Shown: one piece after another, positions 24,867-34,911 of the stretch | Numbering within the stretch: position 1 is the first letter of the stretch | Layout of the letters: every line of letters begins with the position of its first letter | Source of the DNA: Chlamydomonas reinhardtii | Taxonomy: Eukaryota; Chlorophyta; Chlorophyceae; Chlamydomonadales; Chlamydomonadaceae | DNA: 64,000 bases | Direction: 5' to 3' | Assembly: GCF_000002595.2 (NCBI RefSeq) | Contig: NC_057008.1 | Span: 1,944,046-2,008,045 of the forward strand | Made by a program: the position numbers and the translations under genes | Notes under the pieces: generated by a model | Seen by the model: the letters and a program-made list of their open reading frames with translations, nothing else | Told to the model about the DNA's origin: nothing | The model's database searches: none

Positions 24867-25945
24867 ATGCAATCTCAGCAGCTGCGCAGCGGCTGCCGGC
24901 AGGGCGCGTCGGCGGTTCCTCGCGGCGGTCGCCTGCCAGTCGCGACGCCACACAACATTCGGCCGATGATTGCTGCAGCCCCCGCAGCTCGCCGGCGCTC
25001 GAACCAGGTCGTGTTGGCGGCGACGAAGGCTGCCCCCAAGGGCTTTGGCGCCCAGAAGCAGGGGACGAAGGGCATCGCTGCCGAGGCGCCATGCCCATGT
25101 GGCAGCGGGACCGCCTACGAGGTGGGCCGTTGAAGCAACCGGGGGGGGGGGCTCGGGAGAACGAGACAGGGTGGAAGCGGGGAAGAACAGAGTGACGCGT
25201 GGGGAGGGTGGGGGTAAGCGGGGGAAGCTGGATAGGTAGGGGTCGATGTGGAGCGGGGCGGGGGAAACGGTGCAGCGTAAGAGGCTAGCGTGTGTCAGAT
25301 GTAGGGCGGGGGTGGGGGCGGGCTGCGAGGAAGCAGTGCCTCAGCGGGGCCCGCTCAAGGTGCCGGACGCCCGACGTACGACAGCGCAACCCTACCTACA
25401 CCACAGCACTCTTCTCGCTTCTCCAACATCAACACACGAAACACACGAACACACATGTGTACACGAACACACACGAACACACGAACACACGAAAACACCC
25501 ACAAACAGGCCTGTTGCGCGCCGCTGCACGACGGCGCGACGCGTGCCGCCACCCCGGAGGTTCTGCTGCGCTCGCGCTACACAGCCTACGTGGCTAAGAA
25601 CCCCGAGTACATTGCGGAGACCACCCACCCCGACAGGTGGGCGGGGTTAGGCTAGGGTAGGGTTGGGTGGGGTGCGGCGTGGGGTGCGGAGTGGGGTGGG
25701 GTGGGGTGGGGTGGGGTGGGGTGGGGTGGGGTGGACTGGGGTGGGTAGGGTTGGGGTGGGTTGGATTGGGGCGGGGCGGGTTGGGTTGGGGTGAGCTGGG
25801 GTGGGGTGGGGTGGGGTGGGATGGGGTGGGGTGCGGAGTGGGGTGGGTGGGTGGGTGGGCGGTTGGATATAACGGGGTGTGGGTTGACTGCCTGGTGGGG
25901 GACTGCTGGACTGAGGTGGACCGTATGCGCGTCGTGGCGGTGGGT

Positions 25946-25979
<34 letters not shown>

Positions 25980-27454
25980 AGGGGTGGGGGCAACGCGAGA
26001 AGCACACAAGGCCTGTTGTGGCATGAGAAGTGGGCCTGTGGGAGTACCACCGACACGGCCACGGCCAGGGCCAGCCTGCGTGTGCTTGTGCTGTCTGTTC
26101 GTGTTTCTGCAGCAACTGGCCCAAGGGCGCCCCCAACCCCAGCCCCAGCCTCAATCCCGACCCTGCCACCCACCCAAACCCCACCACCACCCAAACCCCA
26201 CCACCACCACAAACCCCACCACCCATCCAAACCCAACCACCCGCCCACACCCACCCACCCGCCTCGCCCCGCCCAGCCCCGAGTACTCGGGCTCCCGCAC
26301 CGCCTACATTCGCGACGTGAAGAACACCATGCGGCGACTGGACCCCATGGGCTTGGCCATTGTCAGCCAGGTGGGTGGGGTTGGGGTGGGGTGGGGTGGG
26401 GTGGGTGGGTGGGGTTGGGATGAGGTGGGTGGGGGTGGGTTGGGTTGGGTTGGGTTGGGTTGGGTGGGGTGGGTGGGGGTGAGGTGGAGGTGGACGTGTG
26501 TTTGTGGAGGACGTGTAGCGCGCTCAAGTTGTGTGTTGCCAGTATGCGGGGGTGGCTGGGGTTTGGGTTTGCAGCGGGGCAGAAGCAGAGAGGAGCGGGG
26601 TGTCCTGTAGTTTCTGGATTGGGCGGGGCCGAGGTGGGATGTGTTTAATTGTTTTATGGGGTCGGGTCGGCCGGTCGGGGATCGATGTTGGGCTGGAAAA
26701 GGCTGGGAACTGGGTGGACGCTCAAGAGACGGCCGGGGCTGGGCCGCTGGCGAACGGGCCCGCAGCGCCAGCAGCCGCCCACTCGGCCCCATGCCCTACC
26801 ACACCCCTAAACTTACCCGTAAACTTAATGCATGTAACGGTGTAACCCCTCAGTACCACGTCCTCCCCCTTCCACCACGTCCTCCCCGGCCTTTGCATGC
26901 GCCTTCCACTGCCCCTCTCTCGCCACCCCTCTCCCGCCACCCCTCTCCCGCCACCCATCTCGCACCGCCCCTCTCCACCACGTCCTCCCAATGCACACAA
27001 GCATACCGACACCCACACCCACACCCACCCGCACAAACGCCCTCACAAACGCCCTCTCACACGCCCTCACACGCGCCCTCACAGGACGCCGGCGCCACCC
27101 CCGACGAGGCCTTCATCACCTTCCGGCTGCAGCGCCGCATCCGCGACCCCGACGTGCCCCGCAACGCGCCCGAGGTGTGTGGGGGCGCCCCGGGGGGCGG
27201 GCTTGGGGACTGGGGACTGGGGACTGGGGAGTGGGGGTGGGGTAGGCTTCCCCGAGCGAGCGGTGGCATTGGAGCAAACCCCGGTGTACCCCGGGTTGGG
27301 GGTGGGTAGCCATACTAGTGCGGTGCGCTCATCAAACCCGCCTGTCGGGCATCCGTTCCCTCTATCCTATTCCAGCACAAATCCAAAGCACGCGTACATG
27401 AACGAAAACGGCAGTCTTCCCCGCCTTGTGCTTTATCAACACACACACACACAC

Positions 27455-27492
<38 letters not shown>

Positions 27493-27680
27493 CCCAACAG
27501 AATGACGAGGTGGTGGAGCGCAGCCGCTTCGCACGGGTGGGCGGGCGCTGGTTCTACATGGACAGCAGCTTTGTGGAGGAGGGCGGAGTCAAGGCTGAGG
27601 GAGGCGCCGGCGCGGGCGCGGCGGCGGGCGCGGCGGCGGCCAAGAAGGAGGAGAAGAAGGGGCTGTTCGGGCTGTTCTGA
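24867..27680 (+). CDS. YchJ-like SEC-C zinc-binding protein (UPF0225 type), probably organellar
   Basis: Exons 24867-25121, 25509-25636, 26277-26370, 27085-27174 and 27501-27680 join in frame to 248 residues. The first ~65 residues are Arg/Ala/Ser-rich without acidic residues and resemble a chloroplast or mitochondrial transit peptide. A SEC-C zinc motif follows: CPCGSGTAYEACC (C-x-C-x8-C-C), split by intron 1. The YchJ middle domain reads LLRSRYTAYVAKNPEYIAET, YIRDVKNTMRRLDPMGLAIV, EAFITFRLQRRIRD and ERSRFARVGGRWFYMDS. This matches bacterial YchJ order: SEC-C, NTF2-like domain, then RF.R..GRW.Y.D. The Lys/Ala/Gly tail ends KKGLFGLF. The family has no established biochemical role. The introns are packed with simple repeats. 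Confidence 0.85.
25668..25860. repeat. (GGGGT)n G-rich array in YchJ-like intron 2
   Basis: Almost 200 bp of GGGGT, GGGTT and GGGTA units on the plus strand, directly after the donor of exon 2. Runs of four G at 5 bp spacing occur throughout the transcribed strand. A second, shorter tract lies at about 26371-26490, after exon 3. Confidence 0.9.
25949..25978. repeat. (GT)n microsatellite
   Basis: About 14 GT units in intron 2 of the YchJ-like gene. Confidence 0.9.
27440..27490. repeat. (AC)n microsatellite before exon 5 of YchJ-like gene
   Basis: About 25 AC units with one interruption. It ends 10 bp upstream of the acceptor of exon 5 (exon start 27501), where a polypyrimidine tract would normally be. 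Confidence 0.9.
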
Positions 27681-28764
27681 GCGGTGCAGTAGCGAGGTTG
27701 TTTCGGGCTGTGATGAGATGAGGTTTAGCGAGATCAGCAATGATGTGATTAAGGTAGGATGCGTGGGTAGGATGGGCAGCGGAGCTGGGGAGCGGTTTTG
27801 CCTCGGATGTTGGTGTTGGCTCGTGGCGGCGCTGCCTTGCTCAGGTCTGAGCATGCCTGTGTGGCCTTCGGGTTTCGTTGCGGTTCCGTACGGTTCCGTA
27901 AAATGCACAATAACAGTGGCTCGGCCAGATGCGACAGGGCAGACGGGTGCTGCGTAGTCCCAGTTGAGGGGAGTACAAGGTTCACGGGACGAAACACGCA
28001 GTTGCATGTCGTGGGTGGGACTGCGCGCGTGTGTGCGGACACGTACGGTACGCGGTAGGTGATGCGTGAGAGGATGAGGACTACTTGAATGCGCGCGTGC
28101 GTGCCTGGCTGCTGAGTGCTGGAGGGGGCATTTTCGCGCGCCCACGGTGCCCCGTCTGCTGGAATGCAGACGCGGATGCATGCAGCCATGCACACGACGC
28201 ACTCGCACGCCGGACGCCCATGCAAAAGGAAGTGGTGCCGTGGTGGTATGTGAGCGGTCGTTGCTGTTACAGCCCCCACGGTGTGTTAGCCCCTAGTTGT
28301 GGGGTACACGGATTATTGTATCTCGACCACTTCCAGACACTGGCTGGCTCGTGAACTGCGTCAGCAGGTCCTTCTTGTAACCAATGCAATCTCTGACTTC
28401 CAGACTTGAATACGGTATTAAAACCAACGGCCACTTGCGGCGCCACGGCACGACGCCATCACAGCCGATGCCCTTACTTCATGCACGCTGGCTGGCCTGA
28501 GACATCCCTGATTACCGGTTCCACGCACACTTGCCGAACATGCCGGCGGCAGTGCCAGTCAGTGCCACATGCATCTTCAGACTTCCCCAGCAAGGTTAAA
28601 TGGTCGCCGCTCAGGCTTTTACAAAACAGGTCGTTGCTCATGCTTGAAGAAAAGCGGCGAGAAAGGCCAGGGGTCGTCGGAGGAATGCGGCTGCCGCAAG
28701 CAAGCGGAAGCCATGCATGCGTGCTCTCTGAGCCACACTCCACTCATCATCTACTCATCCGGCT
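27681..28764. other. Convergent 3' flanks of YchJ-like and CUB genes
   Basis: No coding signal. It contains TGTAA on the plus strand at 28376-28380 and TGTAA on the minus strand at 28619-28623. These are plausible poly(A) signals for the two convergent genes and would leave them non-overlapping. Confidence 0.45.
28619..28623 (-). terminator. Probable poly(A) signal of the CUB gene
   Basis: TGTAA on the minus strand, about 145 nt after the TAG stop at 28765. Confidence 0.5.
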
Positions 28765-29168
28765 CTAGCCGTAGTACTCATCCAGCTGCTTTGCTTGCAT
28801 GAGGCGACTGGTGCGCTGCCGCTGCAGCTGCGCCTGCCGGCGCGAAGGCTGACGGCTGACCCCGCCGCCTCCACCATCGCCGCCGCGACTCCCGCCGCCG
28901 CCACCACCACCTCCGTATTCATCCCCACCGCCACCGCCTCCCTCATTTGCTGCCGGTGACGGCCGCTGCAGGTCCCCCGAGACCCAGCGGCCGATCGACG
29001 CCGTGGAATCGTGGCGGGATAGGTCCTGGCGGGAAAGCGCGCGCGACGGCAGCTTGTGCAGCTGCTGCTGCTGGCGGGAGGCAGTAGCAGAGGCGGCGCG
29101 GCCGTCAACGACCGCCGCTACTGCCGCGCCTCCGCCGCCGCCACCGTACATCATCATGGGCTGCAGCG

Positions 29169-29218
<50 letters not shown>

Positions 29219-32200
29219 GACTGCTGCTGCTGCTGCTGCACGTAGGCGGTGACGGCGGCGGCGGTGGTGGTGGCGGCGGCAGGCGGGTACATGGGATACC
29301 CGTACATTCCCGCCGCTCGGACCTGGCCTGGCGACGGCGCTTGGCGGGAAGACGCCAGCACCAGCCCTGTGGCCTCGGCACCGCCGCCGCCGCCGAAGCT
29401 GCGGCCGCCGCCGCTGACACCACTTGCATGAACGGCGCTGCGGCTGTGGCTGTAGCTGCGGCTGCGGCTGTAGCTGAGCAGCCCTGGCGCTGTAGCACCT
29501 GCTGCTGCTGCTCCCGCCGCCGCCGCCGCGGGCGATGCGATAACGGCGAGGGCGCCGCCGGGGCCGACGTCCTGGTTGTGCTGCATGGCTAAGTAAATGA
29601 CGCCTAGGAGCACCAGCCCCAGAACCAACGCGCCACCCATGGCCAGGCCAATTATGACCCACCAACTGATGTCGACGCTGCCCGCCTTCCCCGCCGCCGC
29701 CGCCGCCACAGCCGATGCCGCCACCGTCGCAGCTGATGCCGCAGCCGCAAGCATGCTTGGCGGCGGTGGCGGCGGCGGGGCAGACGGCGACGGCGCGCCG
29801 CCGCCGCTGCCACCGGTGGGCGGCGCTGTGACGGCGGCAGCTGCGGTGCTGCTGCTGCTACTGCCGCTTGTTGTGGTGCTATTGTTGCTGGTGTCACCTG
29901 CAGTGGTTGTAGCAGGTGCGTTATCAGTTGTGCCGGCGGTAGTGGCCTTCTGGGACTTGATGTAGAGTGGGCCGTTGCGGGCATCCTCGCTGACTGCGTA
30001 GCGTATGAGAAATCCGTTGTACCATGTGATTGAATCATAGATGGGCCGGATGTGCGTGTCGAACTGGATGCGAGCGCTGGTGGTTGTATTGACAAAGAAG
30101 GTCTTGTCTACATCGCTGTAGCGGCTGAGGTTGTGCAGCAGACGGCCCGAGGGGTGGTCGAAGACGCACAGGCTGTCGCCGGGGTAGAGGTCTGACATAG
30201 AGCCAAAGATGCTGTCCCGTGGTTCTCGGAAGATGTCCGAGTGCCTGCGATCAATTGTGACACATGCGTGTGTTAGATCTTAGAAAGCATGAAGGGAAAG
30301 CAAGGGCGCGTGTGTGTTCGGCGTTGGTCGTTGGGGCCAGGTTTTTATGGGTAGGGCGCACGGTTACAAGCAAGCAAGGAGGGTCGCGAAGGCCCAGAGA
30401 ACGAAGTGGCAGGCACGTGCGTGCAAGCAAGTAGTTACGGCATTGGCGTCTGCAACTCACTCAAGCAGCAGCGTGAGCCCCGCCCCTTGAGGCAGGTCCA
30501 ACAGCCAGGAGCAGGTGAAGGGCCCCGTGTAACGCCGCAAGTCGTGGTTGTCCAAGAGCCAACTGCCAGTTGGCACGGCGGTTGACCTGATGGCGGTGCC
30601 GTTGGCTAGGGCCGACCCTTCGTCTACCGCCAGGCGCCAGCGGTAATCACTCGTGATGAGGGACCCCATCGAGCCTGTTGCAAGTGAGGGATGTGCGTGG
30701 GTGCGGATAGATGCAGAAACAAGATCAGATCATCGGATGCATGTGTGGGTGTCCATAGCTGCCTTGGCCCCCTCGTTCGACGTCGGTTGACCACGCCGGC
30801 ACGCCAGCAGCCATCCAGGCAGCAGGGTGCCACTGGCCCTACGCACGCACGCGCAAATGCGGACACGCCATCACCAGGTAGCTAGCTGTGCGGACGCTCT
30901 CAAGTTTGTAATCCCAAACAAGCAAGCGCGTACCGTTTGCGTGGAAGGTCCGATCTCCCGCGGTCCGCACCACTCGCAGCGGCTCGCACAGGGTGTTGTT
31001 TGCCACCAGCGCGCCGCCCGTGTATCGCACCGGGTCGCCGCCTTGCTCCGGCCCGGGCAGGCCCGCCGGCAACACCCAGTAGCGCATTGCGAAACCGGCC
31101 CGAGTCGTCCGCTCGTATCGCGGACGAATGTCAGCGCGAAAAAGCACACGGATCATTCGCGTGGCGCTGCCGCTGGCGTTGGCAGCGAGCGAGGCGGCGT
31201 TTGAGAAGTAGTATCCCCGACCAGCCGTGGTGAGGTCACGAAGCACCAGACCAGACGAGTCGCCACCAGATGTACCCGAACCTGGCTGCAGCCCGGTTTC
31301 GTCGTACACGGCGAGAGAGTCACCGTACAAACCGTAGGTGTCCTCAAAACTGTAGACGCGATAGATGTCCTTGAAGCTGCATGCGTGCAATGCATGCGGG
31401 CGTGGCGGGTGGGCACCAGGTGCGTGTGTACAGTATCGTAGCTACAAGCAGTGACAAGTAAGCACCGGCCGTGTCGAAATCCGGTTAGTTGCATATACCC
31501 CTAAATTGAGGAGCTGCCACTCCTGCCAGCCACTATTGCTCCCGCAGCCCGCGGAGCCAGGTGGCGGATGGAGCGCCTCGCTCGGCTAGCCGCACTGACG
31601 CCACACCAGACACTCACACCAACCCCGCCGCCCCTGCTTCACAGCCCTGCACGCACAGCAGCAGGGACTCACTCGAGGGAAAGTGTCAGGTTGGCGCCGC
31701 TCGGGATCTCGAACAGCCACGAGCAGTTGAAGGGCCCGGTGTAGTCACGCATGTACCAATCCTCGTCCCCGTTCATAATGGGGGGTAGCGGCGGCATAGG
31801 CGTGGTGGGCCTACAAAAGAAAGCATAGCAACAATGCGGGTGGCACAGCGTCGACCCATCACACCAGCAGCATTAGGAAACTGGTAGAAAGCAGCTGGGG
31901 CCCGATGTACTCCTCGACAACATATGCGAGGGAGTGTCCAAATTGAAGCAGCAGGCAGGCATGACGCATGCGAGCAGCTGTAAGCGCAGGTTGCACGCGT
32001 CCTGACATCCGCGGAGTGTTTTGACTGCTGACAGCAGCAGGTAGCTAGAAGCGCACGCACACGCATAGTAGGTGGCCGCACGACGGTAGATACATAGAAG
32101 CGCACGCACACGCCCAAAAAGAAGGCGGCCGCACGACGCCCGCACACTCCATCTCCAGCACGCACGTGCGCACGCGCCACGCACGGCACACGCACCTCAC

Positions 32201-34098
32201 AGCTGTCGCGTTGTCCAGGGACAGCCCCGCCCGGGGCAGGCGCCATCGCATGTCGCTGGTGAACCAGGAGCCTGTGCGCACGTGTGTTTACGGCGGCGGG
32301 TGCGTCACATTATCAACAACAGAGCGAGCGAGCCTGAAGAAATTTCAGGGGATGGTGAGGGGCGCGCATGGGAAACCGGCGATGTATGGGTGGAGTGGAA
32401 ACCCGCAAGGAACATACATACCGTATGCAACTAACGCCCGGGAGCCGCTACAGCAGCCTTGCACCAGTAGAACTATCATGGCGCCTGCGCCCTGCCCCCT
32501 GGCCCTTTGCCTCCTGCCGCCTGGCCCCCTGCCGCCTGGCCCCTGAGTCCCTGCCCCTGGCCCCTGCCCCCGGCCCCCTGCCGCCCCCTGGCCCCCTGCC
32601 CCCTGCCGCCCCCTGGCCCTCTGCTCCCTGACCCCGTGCCCCCTGCCCCTTTTGTCGCCTGCTCCCTGCCCCCTTGGCCCGGCCCCCTACCCAGACCGCG
32701 CGCTCACCGTTCAAGCTGGTGTAGCCGCCGGCATGCACGACGCGAAGAGGATCACACAGGGTGTGGTTGGCGGGCGGCGCTGCGGCGTGGATGGGGTCGC
32801 CGTGCCCCGGCGGCAACACCCAGTACCGCATCACAAATCCCTTGTAATAGCTGTTGTTGCCCCACATCGCGCTGAACGAAACCCGGGCGCGTTGGATGCC
32901 ACCGCTGCTGCTGCTGCTACTGCTGCTATTGGTGCTGTTAGCACCGCCGCCGCCACCGCCGCCGCTGATGGTGAAGTAGAGCCCGTCATCGGCGAAATCC
33001 AGATCTCGGATCTGGCGCCCGGTGTCGTGGTCGTACACGCCGAGCGTGTCACCGCCATCATCGCTGAAACTGGCGTCGATTGTCGAGAAACTGTGAGTAA
33101 TAAGTGCGTATGCGGAATGGGGTGGGGGTGTGGGCACGGGAGTGTGCATGTGGGGTGTACTGGTGTAGTCGTTAGGTTCGGGTGCGGCACAGAAGGCAGG
33201 GGCCACAGGCATTACAGAGATGTGGGAGGGTTGGGGGCATCGGCACAGCAGAAATGGAGAACTTAGATAGCGTTACTGTACCCCTTGCCAGGCCCACGAT
33301 GAGCGAATGAACCCTTGCTGCATGCACCTCCGTGCACTGCATTCCCTACGTCTCCCTGCCTTTCCCTGTGAGATATTGCCGCCCGCGCCCCCATCCGTCC
33401 AGCCACTCACTCCAGTGACAGTGTCAGATCCGCGCCCGCCGGGGGCAGCTCGATGATCCATGAGCAGTTGAAGGGCCCGTGGGACTTGTACGGCGTCAAC
33501 CACTTGTACGGATCGGTTAGCGGTTGTGGAGGCGCGGCGGCGGCGGCGGCGGTGTGGGTGGCGTTGTCCAGGGGCAGCGACGCGTTCGCCAGCCGCCAGC
33601 GCCAGTCACTGCTGAACCAGGAGCCTGGGGTGCCGTGGGTTGATAATTTAGCTGCAATCCAATACAACTATATTGGCTTAGCAGCTAGCTAGCAACGGGT
33701 GGAAGCGCGCACATGTGTGGTTGCTTGGGGGCCTTACCTTCCGCGCTGGTGTAGTAGCCTGACCCGTGCACAATGCGCAGGGGCTCACACAGGGCGTTGT
33801 CTCCGGAATAGCCAGCAGCGCCGCCGGCCGAACCACCTGGTGGTGCTGGCGTGCTACTACTGCTGCTGGCCCTGCGCCGTGGCTGCTGGACGCCGCGTGT
33901 CGGCGGCACTGCCGCCCCCTTCTGCCTGGCTAGCCCGCTGCTGGTGCGCACTGGTTGATGCGGTGCCGCCGGCATGTCGCCCGTGCTGATGCCGGCCCTG
34001 TCACTGCTGCCGCCGCCGCCACCACCAGTTATCATGAAGGCCTGTGAAGATGCTGTGGGCCACGCATACGTGCGCACGTACATGCACGATATCAACAA
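28765..34098 (-). CDS. Multi-CUB-like single-pass membrane protein, 5' end uncertain
   Basis: Likely cell-surface or extracellular-matrix protein. Exons: 34041-33738 (or from an ATG at 34098), 33624-33411, 33090-32708, 32271-32196, 31810-31673, 31376-30934, 30674-30461 and 30244-28765; the phases agree at every junction. A unit repeats: GSWFSSDWRWRL...NAT, GPFNCSWIIELPPAGADLTL, GDTLGVYDHDTG, then G-F-x-M-R-Y-WVLP and LC(D/E)PLR(V/I)VH. The C-W...P.GA.LTL, D.L.VYD and GF..RY elements match CUB domains. Three full units and one partial unit are visible, with many N-x-S/T sites. After the last unit come a Thr/Ser stalk, a membrane helix (WWVIIGLAMGGALVLGLVLL) and a cytoplasmic tail with a Gln tract (29170-29240) and basic SRQPSRRQAQLQRQRTSR. 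This implies type I topology. No signal peptide or upstream half of unit 1 was found, so the N-terminus is missing or in an unseen exon. Confidence 0.72.
32488..32700. repeat. C-rich minisatellite in CUB-gene intron
   Basis: Irregular 10-18 bp units of the type CCCCTGGCCCCTGCCGC fill the intron between exons 32708 and 32271. The array lies immediately downstream of the donor of the longer exon. Confidence 0.85.
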
Positions 34099-34548
34099 GT
34101 AAGGTAGGTGCGGGGATGACAGATATAGGTAGGTATGTTGATGAGTGAGTTTTTGCGCGCCGCTTTACTATTTATATATGTGTATGGGCAAGACTGCCGA
34201 TCAACCACACATAACGAGGCGTGTACACAACTTGCTTGCTTGCGTGCGCACGCATGTGAGGGAGATGCCCGTGTGGCCTGCCTGCTTTCGGTGCAATGAA
34301 TGGTCTGGCCTGGGGGGAGGGGAACGCCGCGTCGCGTGCGTGCATTGCATGTTGTTTGAGCGGGCAAGTGCATGCGTGCCACGTGTGGCGCCCGGCCTGC
34401 TGCTGTATGGATGGTACTGCCTGCCACACTCAGCCGAAACCCTGCCCCGACGGCGGACAGCGCCCGTATTTAAATCACATGAGTAGTCAAGGGTATTATG
34501 TCCCTTGCTGAATGTATGTATGGCAAAGTCCCGCCTGCCTGCTCTCGC
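34099..34548. other. Region upstream of the visible CUB exons
   Basis: No CUB-like exon, signal peptide or other domain found. It may be an intron or promoter of the CUB gene. Confidence 0.35.
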
Positions 34549-34553
34549 TCCGG

Positions 34554-34906
34554 TGTAACGCGGGTACTTCCCGTTCCTGACAACTTCGAAGGGCCTTTTC
34601 CCGTCGTTACAATTGGTATCGAGACCAAACCCCAAAATCCATGTTGCGGATGACTAAGGTCATGGGGTCGAATCCTGCGTACGTCGGAAATAGGTTTTCG
34701 CTCAAAAAATCGACACTAGGGGGCTGTGATGCGAACCACTTTCTCGACGCGGTGACGGCTGGTGCCGGCTGTGGTGTCTAAAATGGTTTCTGGCGAGCAG
34801 TCACATTCGCAGATCCACCCGAGGACGTGTGATCCAAGGGGGGGAGAATGTAACGCGGGTACTTCCCGTTCCTGACAACTTCGAAGGGCCTTTTCCCGTC
34901 GTTACA
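34554..34906 (+). mobile_element. TRIM-type miniature LTR retroelement, looks whole
   Basis: Two identical 58 bp terminal repeats, 34554-34611 and 34849-34906, each start TGTAACG and end CGTTACA. The left repeat is followed after 2 bp by TGGTATCGAGACC, close to the usual initiator-Met tRNA primer-binding site TGGTATCAGAGC. The right repeat is preceded by a purine tract, AAGGGGGGGAGAA. The element is flanked by a 5 bp target duplication TCCGG (34549-34553 and 34907-34911). The 237 bp interior has no coding capacity, as expected of terminal-repeat retrotransposons in miniature, which depend on other elements. Identical repeats point to a recent insertion. Confidence 0.92.
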
Positions 34907-34911
34907 TCCGG

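Noticed and set aside
25594-26250. Pro/Thr/His-rich minus-strand ORFs over the YchJ-like introns
   Set aside because: Produced entirely by the GGGGT and GT repeats.
34554-34906. Hairpin RNA gene or riboswitch between the two 58-bp repeats
   Set aside because: Primer site, purine tract, TG/CA ends and target duplication explain the structure as a TRIM.
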